Shown piece after piece: positions 36,078 to 47,236 of a stretch of 64,000 nucleotides of DNA. The notes beneath the pieces were generated by a model. That model was not told the DNA's origin and searched no databases. It saw nothing but the letters and a program-made list of their open reading frames with translations. The stretch is from Ricinus communis (Eukaryota; Streptophyta; Magnoliopsida; Malpighiales; Euphorbiaceae), in the NCBI RefSeq assembly GCF_019578655.1, contig NC_063260.1:15192001-15256000 (forward strand), read 5' to 3'. The position numbers and the translations under genes were made by a program. Each line of letters starts with the position of its first letter. Positions within the stretch are counted from its first letter, which is position 1.

Positions 36078-36547
36078 CTACGGTCCTTTGTTAGACACTA
36101 TAGAAACAGGAACGCTGTGAAGATTGACAATTCTCTCTAGATACACTCGTGCATACTTAGCCACAGAATAAGTAGTCTTCACAAGAAGAAAGTGCGCTGA
36201 CTTAGTCAATCGGTCCATAATTACCCAAATAGAGTCATAACCAGCCGAAGTCTTAGGTAAACCCAAAATAAAATCCATAGTATCCTTTTCTATTTCCACT
36301 ATGGTATGGAAAGCAATTGCAATAACCCTGACGGTTTTTGATACTCCAATTTAACATGTTGACACATCAGACACTTGGAGACAAACTCTGCCACATCTCT
36401 TTTCATTCCATTCCACCAATAATTACCTTTCAAATTGTGATACATCTTGCTAGAGCTCGGATGCACGTTGTAAGCTGTATAGTGAGCCTCTTCTAAATTC
36501 TCCTTCCTGAGATTATCCACATCGGGAACACAGAGCCTAGTGCCCAT
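36078..36547 (-). pseudogene. Tekay-like integrase: zinc finger and start of catalytic core
   Basis: The frame at 36,299-36,547 gives EEAHYTAYNVHPSSSKMYHN then CLMCQHVKLEYQKPSGLLQ, the HHCC zinc-binding module. After a shift, the frame at 36,078-36,299 gives TMDFILGLPKTSAGYDSIWV and VDRLTKSAHFL-like sequence with the first catalytic Asp, ending near SVPVSIVSNKGP, where the second Asp is expected but Lys-Gly is read. Confidence 0.82.
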
Positions 36548-36659
36548 CCTGAGAGTACCGTCATCATATATAGCAAAATCATTATCTCAACCCTATTGCA
36601 CTTCTTCTAATTGTGGGTCCTGACTTTAAGCTAACCTGATTATGTCAACAAGCACAGAC

Positions 36660-37095
36660 CTAATCCTGATATGTGCCAACAATGCTCCCAATTCCAATAC
36701 CTCCATTTGCAACGTATAATTCGTGCAACTCTTTTGTCAAGGGTCTCTTCTTCGTACTGATATGAGCAAGACTACCTATTAACTTCCTGCTCAAGGCATC
36801 TGCCATGACATTCACTTTACTTGGATGGTAGAGAATATTACAATCATAATATTTCAGAAGTTCCAACCATCTCCTCTAGCTCAGATTTAATTCTTTCTGC
36901 TGAAAAATATACTTCAAATTTTTATGGCCTGTATATATCTCACACGTCTCCCCCTAGAGATAGTGCCTCCAGACTTTTAGGGCAAAGATTACTGCTGCCA
37001 TCTCTAAATCATGAGTAGGGTAATTCTGTTCATGCCTCTTCAATTGCCTGGATGCATAAGCCACTGGCCTCGAGCACGCCCGTATTTGCATACAG
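36660..37095 (-). pseudogene. Tekay-like RNase H domain, truncated at a breakpoint
   Basis: From 37,080 downward the minus strand reads [20 protein letters not shown] and [18 protein letters not shown], a stop, then further RNase H motifs to LYHPSKVNVMADALSRK. RT should precede it, but at about 37,096 the sequence changes abruptly to the Athila LTR, so the 5' half of the element is missing. Confidence 0.82.
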
Positions 37096-38121
37096 TATAA
37101 AATTGAACGAGCGAGAAAAGAGAAGGAATCAGCGATTTTGACTCTTCATCTTCCCTTGTAGTTTTTCTAGACACATTTTAGACATCCTGAGGCAGCTTCT
37201 AAGAGACTGATTCCATCTTTTGACGTTAGATTTGTGACTATTGAGATTCAATTGAAGATTAAAGAGGAGTTTTAGAGCAAATCAAAAGGCATTTTGGAGA
37301 TCAATTATAGTGTAGATCAAGGCTTTGATTTGTTCATCCAATTCTAGGAAAATGGTGTGTATGTTTCAATTTCTTTATTCTTTCATTATAATTGAATTCC
37401 TATTTGTTTTGGACATGAACATGTGTAGCTAGATTGATTAAGCTCATTGGGGTTCCTTGCTATGTTGGCTTAGTACTGAATTTTTAAGATTGTTTGAAGT
37501 TTCTTTTCTTGTATTCTTTTTGCAATTAATAATAAAGACCCAGTTTTCATTACATTGAATGTATTGATTACTGTTCATAGAATCCTTTTAGCAATTGAGA
37601 AATTATAATTAATTGAGTTTGGAAATTTAATTGCAACAAGTTAATTTTAACCTCGAGATAAAGTTAATTAATTTATCGGATTAAGAATTAACAAAGCTTA
37701 ATAAAGGTGGATTAAAGCTTAAGGCTAACTTAATAATCAATTGTTAGGAAGAGATTCCAACTTTAGGTTCTTAGGTTTAGGAATTCAATTGTCTTGAGAG
37801 GGAAACCGAATTCAGTTTAGAATCCGTCCACGGGTTGCATAATCGGACTTACAATCTGTTATCCTTTGTTTGGTTGCCAACTAGTCTAGATTCCCTTTGT
37901 GTTTGCTTACTCATTCATTCTCGCATTTCATTTAGAATTAAGCTTTTAGTCATTAGTAAATTTGGAAACCTCCATTATTAATTTTAGGCTAGATATCAAG
38001 GAACGAAGTAGTAACTCTAGGATTTCACTTTCCCGAGGGATACAATATTTTAAATACTTGTTGTTGTGCTCGGCTGCATCAATAGGTTCACTGCCTTAGT
38101 TGTAGTTGCATAAGCATCTCA
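37096..38121 (+). repeat. Athila 5' LTR, first ~430 bp missing
   Basis: Corresponds to 54,368-55,407 of the 3' LTR: both start near ATAAAATTGAACGAGCG and end GCATAAGCATCTCA. The missing 5' part was lost at the junction with the Tekay-like fragment. Confidence 0.85.
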
Positions 38122-38130
38122 CCAAGTTTT

Positions 38131-38147
38131 TGGCGCAGTTGCCGGGG
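38131..38147 (+). other. Athila primer-binding site
   Basis: TGGCGCAGTTGCCGGGG, nine bases after the LTR end. From memory, TGGCGCCGTTGCCGGGG, complementary to the 3' end of tRNA-Asp, is usual for this lineage, so one base differs. Confidence 0.8.
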
Positions 38148-38291
38148 AACTTTGTTTGAAAACTAGAGTGAAATTTTCTATTTGTTACTTTAGCCATTTT
38201 TCTTTTATGCTTTTGTCATTGCTTTTTATTCATTTATTCATTCATTTATTTGTTTGGTTTGTTGCTGCCTTGCTCATTTCATGTAGTTTAC

Positions 38292-39756
38292 GACAAGGAG
38301 TTCTAATCCTGCACTAGTAGACCCTCTGCCCAAACTAGAGCGATCCCTCAGGCAGCTAAGAAAGCGATTAGATATGGAGGAGGAGGAGTAGATTGAGATT
38401 CCTATCCATACACCAGAAGACAGGGGAGACGACAACAACAATGTTGCTGAAGCAAACAGGACGATCTACGGGTTTGCTAGAACTTCTTTGGAGGGGACAC
38501 ACACTAGTATTGAGGCCACATATTGCAGTAAATAAGTTCAAAATTAAGCCAAATGTCATTCAGATGGTGCAGCAAAGTGTACAGTTTGGGGACTTGCCCA
38601 GTGAAGATCCTAATGCCCACATCGCAAACTTCTTAGAGATTTGTGATACCTTCAAGATAAATGGGACTACCGATGATATCATTGGGCTTAAGCTGTTTCC
38701 ATTTTCCTTGAGGGATAGAGCAAAGAGATGACTACAGTCGCTACCAGCTAACAACATCACCACTTGGAATTCTTTGGCTGAAAAGTTTCTTTATAAGTAC
38801 TTTCCTCCTGCTAAGACTGCAAAGATGCATAATGATATTTCTTCTTTTGTGCAGTTTGATGATAAGAACATGTATGATGTATGGGAGAGGTACAAGGACT
38901 TACTGAGATGTTGCCCACACTACGGTTTGCTATTATGGATGCAGGTGTAGACTTTTTACAGTAGCTTGAACTCAGCCACGAGGCAGATGGTGGATGCAGC
39001 TGTAGGTGGGCCATCAATAGTAAGACACCAGAGTAGGCCCAGAACTTAGTTTTGGAGATGGCCATGAACACGTATCGATGGGCCTTCTGAGTAGGCTAGG
39101 AAGGGTGGAGCTTTTGGCCAAGAAGATCGACCAGCTCCAAATGTCAGTCCATGCAGCACAACTTGGCTGTGAGTTTTGTGGTGACCGTACTATAATGCAA
39201 ACTGTAATACGAGAGGTATATTTGCTTCTCCTTCATCTTCTTTTGCTAACCATGAACAAGTTGATTATATGGAAAATGCACCCAGGCAGCAGAATAACCC
39301 ATACAGCACCATATATAACCCAGGGTGGAAAAACCATTCTAACTTCGGGTGGTGAAATAACAACGCCTGTGATTCGATCACACACCGGCACCAACAATGG
39401 GATCTCCTTAACTATCCCAAAACCAGAAGAAGAAGCCCAATTTAGAGGAGTTGATGATAAAGTTTGTGTCCACTTCACAGAATAGGTTTCAGCAAATGGA
39501 TGCAGCTCTTAGAAACCAGCAGGCCTCCGTACAGAATTTGGAGACTCAAGTAGGCCAGATTTCTAGGATGTTAGCTGAGAGGCAGCCAGGGACTCTGCCT
39601 AGCAATACAGAGTCCAACCTGAGAGAGCATGTGAATGCAATCATGTTGCAGTCAGGTAAGTGTATTCCTGGTTCTTCTTCTGTTTCTAATAATGATGTTA
39701 ATGCGCAAGTAGATTCAAGTAGAGAAGTTGAAGCTACCAAGGCAAAGGAACCATAG
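38292..39756 (+). pseudogene. Athila gag
   Basis: Motifs in order: TTRSSNPALVDPLPKLERSL near 38,292; then VQFGDLPSEDPNAHIANFLE and ICDTFKINGTTDDIIGLKLF (38,580-38,700); SLAEKFLYKYFPPAKTAKM (38,770-38,830); a NPYSTIYNPGWKNHSNFGWW stretch near 39,300; and RFQQMDAALRNQQASVQNLE with LREHVNAIMLQSGK (39,485-39,660). These are hallmark Athila/Tat gag motifs. At least three frameshifts and several stops break it. Confidence 0.85.
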
Positions 39757-39759
39757 AAG

Positions 39760-40890
39760 GAAAAGGCAAAGGAGATTCCACCGAGGAATACCGAGCGGTT
39801 TGATAAATTTTTGGATATATTTAAAAAACTACACATAAACTTACCTTTTGAAGCTATTTCATAGATGCCTAAATATGCGAATTTCTTAAAGTAGATTCTT
39901 AGCAATAAAAAGAAGTTTGAGGACTTGGCATGCGTGACACTAAACGAGGAATGTTCGACAATTTTCCAAAACAAGTCACCAAAAAAGTGACATGATCCAA
40001 GGAGTTTTACTATTCCTTTTGTTATAGGTAACTTATCTATTAATGATGCTTTAGCTGATTTAGGGGCTAGCATTAATGTAATGTCGTACAGCCTATTTGT
40101 GAAGTTGGGGCTGGGAGAGACTAAACCCACTAGGATGAGCATACAGTTAGCTGATAGGTTTGTTAAGTATCCTAAGGGTATTATAGAGAATGTGCCTGTA
40201 AAAGTAAATAAATTTATATTTCTTATTGATTTTGTGATCTTAGACATGGATGGTGAGAGTAGTGTACCTTTGATTCTAGGTAGACCTTTCCTTACAACAT
40301 CTAGGGCAATTATAGATGTTTGTGATGGAAAGCTAAAACTTAGGGTAGGGGATGAGACTGTCACTTTTGACTTGAATGATTCTATGAGACAGTCTTTAGA
40401 TCATGATGATATTATGTATACTATTAATTTATTTGATGATGCTATTGAGACACAGTTGCAGGAAATATTAGTTAAAGGCCCTTTACAAGTTACTTTACCA
40501 AGGAGAGATGAGCATGAGCTGTCAAATGAGGAAGTGTTGGTACAGCTTGAGTTTCTGTTAGTAAATGAGCCAAGCAACAATACTGATAAGTTTGTTGTGA
40601 TTGATAAGATATGTATGCAGAAGTTGAGGCCATCACTTGAGGAACCACTAGTCCTCGAGTCAACTATGCATATACGGGTGAGGGTAACAGGTTGCATGTC
40701 ATTTTAGCAGCAGACTTGACACCCGAGGAGAGGGAGATGACATTGTCCTCTGTAAGGAAGTACCAAAAAGTGTTTGCTAGGAGGATTGCTGAAATTCTAA
40801 GGATCCAAAACCTGACAGTTCGACCACAGCACAAGTTAAACCCGCACATGCAGGGAGTGGTCAATGAGTCTAGCTAAATGACTCAGTCAA
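39760..40890 (+). pseudogene. Athila aspartic protease region, ending where pol should begin
   Basis: Follows gag with RNTERFDKFLDIFKKLHINL. The protease active-site motif DLGAS is at 40,057-40,071, followed by INVMSYSLFVKLGLG and the flap/second-half motif SVPLILGRPFLTTSRAIIDV. A linker with LTPEEREMTLSSV and VRKYQKVFARRIAEI stands just before the place of RT. The RT itself does not follow. Stops occur before the DLGAS motif. Confidence 0.83.
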
Positions 40891-41916
40891 AAGAAGCGCT
40901 CTCGGGAGGCATTCCTAAGCTTATCCTTTGCATTTCTGCATTTTTGAGCATTTTACTGTTTTCTTCTTTTGCAGTTTTCTACTTGTTTTAAATTTTGGTT
41001 GATTTTGAACTTAAGTCTTTTCATTTTTATGTTGTTTTGGTTGAAAATTACTTGGTTGTGTATATCTGAGTTATACAGGTGTTAGTGCACAAAACAGAAA
41101 GAAAGCACATTTATGGGCAACAACCCGGGCTTGCCACGGTTCCTAACATGACCCGTGTTGATGAACATTGCTCGTGCTTAATTGCCTAGGGCGTGTTGGC
41201 TGTGAAAAATGGAGCTACACGGTTCCCGAGAGTATCATAGTCTCTAACACGAGTCGTGTAGCTCAACACGGCCCGTATTTGAACCATGTTAAGTTTAAGG
41301 CGTTTGCGGACACGGTTTGATTAGAGAACACGGCTTGGACAAGGCCCGTGTCTAGAACACGAGCGTGTTAGTGAAGAACGACTATATATAGCGAGCATAA
41401 CACGGGCATATCATGACCGTTTCAGAGAAAATCTTTCTAACTCTTCCATTCTTTTCAGGTATTTTCTACGATTTTTCACTCTTTGTGCAATTTTTTTCGC
41501 ATATCGCCATTAACCAAGTAAGTTTTCTTCATCATTTTCTAATTTATTTTCATTGTTAATTTTTTAATTTTTAGTTTTTTTTTGCTTATTTATTTGATAT
41601 TGTTTCTTTTTTTAATTTTTACTTTTTTTAGTTTTTATTGTTTGTTGTTGTTTGAGGTTTAACTTAGTTATTTAATTCCTATTTTTTAATTATGCATTTC
41701 TCTTAATCTGCTTTATATTGCTGAATTATGGAAGTTTAGTTACTGTTGCTCATTAATTTGTGCTGGAATGCCATTAGCCATTATTTCTTTGCAGGAATTT
41801 GAGGTTTGAGGCATTTTCTAATGCCTCAAATTTTCTATTTAGAAATTTTCAGCCATTATAATGCCAAAATTTTGGCTATATTTTTTGTGTTGTCTAAATT
41901 ATTTAGCTTCTATATA
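40891..41916 (+). other. Athila post-pol spacer, interrupted at 41,916
   Basis: AGCGCTCTCGGGAGGCATTC resembles the conserved block that I recall between pol and ORF2 of Athila elements. It is followed by a GC-richer stretch full of ACACGG/CCCGTGT words (41,120-41,400) and then T-rich DNA. No coding frame was seen. The CRM-like element starts at about 41,917. Confidence 0.6.
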
Positions 41917-42352
41917 GAGTACAAGTCCATGCACACACTACTAAAATAGACTCACACACATAGGATTACTTTTACTCTTAAATGGCCTTAGTAACCACTA
42001 TCCACACTAATAGCCATTACTTGGTATTAATTACCCCATTAACTTGTATATGGTGGCTCTTAATAACCACTACCCACATTGATAGCCATTACTTGATATT
42101 AATTACCACATTAACTTGTATGGTGGCTACATGTAACTCTAATTGTTATTAACATAAAAACAAGTTAAATATTATTCCTTGGGCCTCCATGGATGCCTTA
42201 TTGGGTTGAAGTTCTTGGGCTTTCCAAATGTCGCTAATTAAACCGGATGTATGCTTGGTCTTAAGCCTTGAGATTTGGACCTTGTGATTGGGCCTTCTTG
42301 TACTATTTATGGATCTTGTATTTCTTTAAGCTTTGAACTTGGATTCACATCA
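41917..42352 (-). repeat. Extra, partial LTR of the CRM-like element
   Basis: Repeats the first ~436 bp of the LTR (minus-strand start TGATGTGAATCC at 42,352) and stops at GAGTACTCTATATA-type sequence, the same place where the solo LTR interrupts the neighbouring LTR. It is joined head-to-tail to the 3' LTR through six bases, TTCTTA at 42,353-42,358. Confidence 0.78.
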
Positions 42353-42358
42353 TTCTTA

Positions 42359-44654
42359 TGATGGGAATTGCAGGTTTCATCAATTAACTCCCCAATAGCA
42401 AAAATACTATGATAAGTTGAATTAGAAGAAAACTAGAAATTACCAATTTAATCCACAAATTCGGATCGTTCAAAGATTGAAGTAAGAAGATGGATGCTAG
42501 TTAACCCCTTTACCAACGAGAATAAAGATACTAAGATAGACTTTGAATTTCCTCTTATACCACAAACAAGAAAGTTTGATAAATAACAAGAAAACAAAGA
42601 TTTAGATTTTGACACCACAAGCTAGAATAAAGCTTGATAAGTCACAAAGTTCAAGCAAGAAATTAAAGACAAAATTCCTCACAATAAAACTCAAACAAAA
42701 TTTCATATATCAAATTCAATCATGCTCCAAAAGAAAGAAAACGACTTGTTTATATAAGACTTGATAAGCATATTTGTGCATTATTATTGTTGCATATATT
42801 CTGATGCTTGCAATTATTGTGCTTTTATTCCCCACCCGTGCATCTGTTTGTGTGTTCTTCTTTTGCATTTTAAGAACATTTTATAGGACCATCATCGTTG
42901 TTTAAGCAATTATAGATCAATACGGAAACGGACGAGAATTCATCAAGATCAAGATCGGACAAGAGCGCCCGCGAATGCACATCGAGCATGGCTGACTCGC
43001 CGCTGCTCAACCATAACTGATTCTTGAAATGCTCTCGTACCACCTTCTCGGCCGCCTCTCTACAACAACACTGGAAAACGCCTCTGGCCAACACACTGGA
43101 GGAAATACATAGTAGGAGATTCATGATTGCCGGTGGAGACCTACTGCCCACCTACCCGGCGAATATATAAAAAAAATGAGGTTTTTCTCAAAAAGAGGGG
43201 AAGAAAGCGACATTGAGCTAGTGGTCTGGGGTGTAGTTGGCTGGTTCGGTGCATCGCACATCGCGTCAGAAAGTGGAGAGTAAGATTCCCAATCGGATTC
43301 CCGATTCCCGAAGGTAATTAGCAACAAGCAGAGCCGACAGGAGGGCGCTGGGAGTCAGAGATTAATCAAAGTGTAGATCCGGATTTGAGGAGCTATCTCG
43401 TTCATCCAATTCGAGAGAAAAGGGTGTACATGTTTTATTTTCATTATTCTTTCATTGTAATTGATTTCTTAGATTGTTTTAAACATGAACATGTTTAGCT
43501 AGACTGATTTAATCCATTCGGGATTTCTTTACTATGTTGGCTTGATATTATATTGTTGGATTGTTTGAGTTGGTTTTGTATTCTTCTTGTTTTCGGTATG
43601 AATAAGATTATGCATTATTCATGAGACGTTGTGAATTGTGATGTTTAGATTGCTTTATGAGATTGAGAAATCCGTTTGGCAATTGGAACTTTGAATAACA
43701 AGAACTCAGTTAATAATCGCTTAGAGATAAGGATAATTAACTAGCCGGATTAAGAATTAACAAAGCTTAATAGAGGCGGATTAAAGCTTAATGCTAATTT
43801 AAGAATCAATCGTTAGGAAGAGATTCCAACTTTAGGTTATTAGGTTTAGGAATTCGGTTATCTCGAGAGAGAAACCGAATTTGATTAAGAATTCGGCCCA
43901 CTGGGTAGCATAATTAGACTCACCGATCCTTTATCTTTTGTTCGGATGCCAACTAGTTTGGATTCCCTTTGGGTTTGTCTTCTTGTCTTGATTATTTCAC
44001 TTATCAATTACTCCTGCATCTCCCTTAGAACTTAGCTCGTAGTTAATAGTTAGTTTAGAATTTATTCATCATCCATTTTAGGTTAATATAACAAAGAACA
44101 AAGGAGTAACTCTGGGCTTTCGCTTTCCCGAGGAATACGACCTTGATACTCGCCATTAGTGCTAGACTGCATCGATAGGTACACTGCCTTAGATTGTAGC
44201 TAACACGAGTAGCACACATCAAGTACAAGTCCATGCACACACTACTAAAATAGACTCACACACGTAGGATTACTTTTACTCTTAAATGGCCTTAGTAACC
44301 ACTATCTACACTAATAGCCATTACTTGGTATTAATTACCCCATTAACTTGTATATGGTGGCTCTTAATAACCACTACCCACATTGATAGCCATTACTTGG
44401 TATTAATTACCACATTAACTTGTATGGTGGTTACATGTAACCCTAATTGTTATTAACATAAAAACAAGTTAAATATTATTTTTTGGGCCTCCATGGATGC
44501 CTTATTGGGTTGAAGTTCTTGGGCTTTCCAAATGTCCCTAATTAAACCCAGTATGGCTTGTTGAAGCTTCTTGGATTTGGACCTTGTGATTGGGCCTTCT
44601 TGTATTATTAATGGATCTTGGATCTCTTTAAGCTTTGAACTTGGATTCACATCA
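42359..44654 (-). repeat. 3' LTR of the CRM-like element, split by a solo LTR
   Basis: Outer parts are 44,222-44,654 and 42,359-42,761; the inserted DNA is 42,762-44,221. The minus-strand start TGATG and end CATCA form the inverted tips. The split point corresponds to TTTATATAGAGTACAAG in the 5' LTR near 50,185. The first part also encodes the end of pol. Confidence 0.8.
42762..44221 (+). repeat. Athila-type solo LTR inserted in the CRM-like 3' LTR
   Basis: Starts TGATAAGCA and ends AGCACACATCA, about 1,460 bp. It shares long stretches with 29,580-31,106 (GGATTAAGAATTAACAAAGC, AGCTAATAGTTAG-type and ACTGCCTTAGATTGTAGCTA). Flanks are AGACT on the left and AGTAC on the right, an imperfect target duplication. 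This is a third level of nesting: Athila, then CRM-like, then this LTR. Confidence 0.83.
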
Positions 44655-45166
44655 TTCCCCCTTTCTTCAAAAGAATTTGTCCACAAATCAGCTCCATCAT
44701 CTTCATCACGTACATCAAACAAAGACAAGTCACTAACATTGAAAGTAGCACTAACATTGCCAAACTCACTTGGAAGTTCTAGCTTGTAGGCATTGTTGTT
44801 GATGCATTGAAGCACTCTAAAAGGACCATCTCCTCTTGGCATAAGCTTTGATTTCCTTTGGTTAGGAAATCTTTCCTTCCTCAAGTGCACCCACACCCAA
44901 TCTCCAGGCTCAAAAATGACTTGCTTCCTCCCTTTGTTGTGTTGCTTTTCATATTGGAGTGTCTTCTTCTCAATGTTTGCACGCACCTTCTCATGCAAAG
45001 TCTTGATGAATTCAGCTTTTTGTTTCCCCTCTAAATTAGCTTTGTCCAACGGCAATGGTAGCAAATCTAATGGAGTCAATGAATTGAATCCATACACAAC
45101 TTCAAAGGGTGAGCAATTTGTTGAACCATGCACACTCCTATTGTAAGAAAATTCCACATGTGGCAA
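44453..45166 (-). pseudogene. CRM-like integrase C-terminal part
   Basis: Begins PHVEFSYNRSVHGSTNCSPF, continues through the VIFEPGDWVWVHLRKERFPN and GDGPFRVLQCINNNAYKLEL modules of the C-terminal integrase domain, then an acidic tail with GPITRSKSKKLQQ and ends inside the LTR. This tail reading into U3 is expected for this group. It is separated from the core by stops at about 45,184 and 45,276. Confidence 0.85.
44655..44668 (-). other. Polypurine tract of the CRM-like element
   Basis: GAAGAAAGGGGGAA on the minus strand, directly before the LTR start TGATG. It would prime plus-strand DNA synthesis. Confidence 0.85.
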
Positions 45167-45547
45167 ACATTCTTCCCGATTTTTTAGATTTTTTTAGATG
45201 ACAGCCCTCAAAAGTGTTGCAAGTGTCCTATTGACCACCTCTGTTTGTCCATCCGTTTGCGGATGACAAGTTGTAGATTACAAAAGCTTTGTCCCCATCT
45301 TTCCCCTAAGAGTCTTCCAAAAGTGACTTAGGAATTTGACATCCCTATTACTCACAATGGTCCTTGGCACTCCATGTAGCCTTACAATCTCCTTAAAGAA
45401 TAGATTGGCAATATGGGTTGCATCATCCGTCTTGTGACATGGAATGAAATGTGCCATTTTGCTAAACCTGTCCACAACAACAAAAATAGAATCTCTCCCT
45501 CCCTTGGACCTAGGTAATCCTAAAACAAAGTCCATAGAAATGTCTAC
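45167..45547 (-). pseudogene. CRM-like integrase catalytic core
   Basis: [20 protein letters not shown] carries the first catalytic Asp and [15 protein letters not shown] the second. After a stop, STTCHPQTDGQTEVVNRTL carries the catalytic Glu. All three acidic residues are thus retained although stops split the frame near 45,545, 45,276 and 45,184. Confidence 0.87.
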
Positions 45548-47236
45548 CTAAGGTTCATTTGGTATGGGAAGAGGTGTATACAAGCCATGAGGCATTGGTT
45601 TGGATTTGGCTTGTTTGCTAGTAATGCATTTCTCACAAATTCTCTCAACATCCCTTTTCATGTGTGGCCAAAAGAAATGGTCACCCAATATATCCAAAGT
45701 TTTCTTAATTCCAAAATGTCCCATTAAACCTCCACTATGTGCCTCTCTCACAAGTAACTCTCTTAAAGAACTTTGTGGCACACACAATTTGTTTTCCCGA
45801 AAAAGAAAACCATCAAACTTATAGAACTTATCAAAACCCCCTTTCTCACATACCCCATAAACATTAGCAAAATCAGGATCATTAGAATAAAGATCTTTTA
45901 TGTATTCAAATCCTAATAATTTTGCATCAAGTTTAGAGATCAAGGCATACCTTCTTGACAATGCATCGGCCACCACATTTTCTTTCCCTTGCTTGTACTT
46001 AATGATGTACGGAAAGGATTCAATGAATTCCACCCATTTTGCATGTCTCTTGTTGAGCTTTCCTTGTCCTTTGAGATACTTCAAGGACTCATGATCAGTG
46101 TGAATTATGAATTCTTTGTAGCCAAGGTAATGCTGCCATGTCTTTAGAACCCTCACTAATGCATAGAACTCCTTGTCATATGTAGGGTAGTTTAGACTTG
46201 CTCCATTTAGCTTTTTGCTAAAGAATGCTATGGGCTTGCCTTCTTGCATCAAAACTCCTCCAATACCTATGCCACTTGCATCACACTCAATCTCAAAAGG
46301 TTTAGTAAAATTTGGCAAAGATAACAAGGGTGCAGAACTTAATTTGTCTTTTAGCAAGTTAAAAGCCTCATCTTGTTCAATTCCCCACTTAAAACCAACA
46401 TTCTTTTTTATGCATTCAGTTAAAGGTGCAGATATGGTAGAAAAATTCTTAATGAACCTTCTATAAAAGCTAGCTAAACCATGAAAGCTTCTTACATCAC
46501 TTACACTTATGGGTGTTGGCCATTCTCTAATTACTTTTACCTTTTCTTGATCAATATGAATACCCTTGTCATTGACAATATATCCAAGAAAAGTAATTTC
46601 ATTAGTGCAAAAACAACATTTCTTTAGATTAGCATACAACTTCTCTTCTAAGCACATAAAAACACAAGTCAAATGTTGTACATGCTCATCTAAATTTTTG
46701 CTATAAACCAAGATATCATCAAAATAGACAACAATAAATTTGCCTATGAATGCTCTTAAAACATGATTCATCAATCTCATGAAAGTGCTTGGTGTATTAG
46801 TTAAACCAAAAGGCATTACTAACCACTCATATAAACTATGTTTAGTTTTAAAACCTGTTTTCCATTCATCACCTTCTCTCATTCTAATTTGATGATAACC
46901 AGATTTCAAATCAATTTTTGAAAACAAATATGAACCATGCAATTCATCCAACATGTCATCTAGCCTAAGAATGGGATGTCTATACTTCACCGTGATTTTG
47001 TTGATGGCACGACAATCAACACACATCCTCCAAGTTCCATCTTTTTTAGGCACTAACAAGACGGGTACGGCACATGGACTCATGCTTTCACGAATATAAC
47101 CCTTCTCCATAAGCTCACTCACTTGCTTTTCAATTTCCTTGGTCTCCTCCGGATTACATTTATATGCTGGTCTATTTGGAATGCTTGCTCCAGGTATGAA
47201 ATCAATTTGGTGCTCAATGCCTCTTTTAGGTGGCAA
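45548..47236 (-). CDS. CRM-like RT, RNase H and integrase zinc finger (long intact frame)
   Basis: A 562-codon frame. RT occupies roughly residues 10-250, with [40 protein letters not shown] and the catalytic [11 protein letters not shown]. RNase H lies at about 305-430, with [30 protein letters not shown] and VVADALSRR. The integrase HHCC module follows ([31 protein letters not shown]). Function in life would be copying the element's RNA into DNA. A TAG stop at about 47,275 separates it from protease and another near 45,547 ends it, so it is not a free-standing gene. Confidence 0.9.
   Translation of the reverse strand: MPPKRGIEHQIDFIPGASIPNRPAYKCNPEETKEIEKQVSELMEKGYIRESMSPCAVPVLLVPKKDGTWRMCVDCRAINKITVKYRHPILRLDDMLDELHGSYLFSKIDLKSGYHQIRMREGDEWKTGFKTKHSLYEWLVMPFGLTNTPSTFMRLMNHVLRAFIGKFIVVYFDDILVYSKNLDEHVQHLTCVFMCLEEKLYANLKKCCFCTNEITFLGYIVNDKGIHIDQEKVKVIREWPTPISVSDVRSFHGLASFYRRFIKNFSTISAPLTECIKKNVGFKWGIEQDEAFNLLKDKLSSAPLLSLPNFTKPFEIECDASGIGIGGVLMQEGKPIAFFSKKLNGASLNYPTYDKEFYALVRVLKTWQHYLGYKEFIIHTDHESLKYLKGQGKLNKRHAKWVEFIESFPYIIKYKQGKENVVADALSRRYALISKLDAKLLGFEYIKDLYSNDPDFANVYGVCEKGGFDKFYKFDGFLFRENKLCVPQSSLRELLVREAHSGGLMGHFGIKKTLDILGDHFFWPHMKRDVERICEKCITSKQAKSKPMPHGLYTPLPIPNEP

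Noticed and set aside
39546..40364. 272-codon minus-strand open frame
   Set aside because: It lies antisense to recognisable Athila gag and protease motifs and has no motif of its own.
41120..41410. Repeated short GC words suggestive of a CRISPR-like or satellite array
   Set aside because: Words are irregularly spaced, not a repeat-spacer pattern, and lie inside an Athila element of a plant genome.
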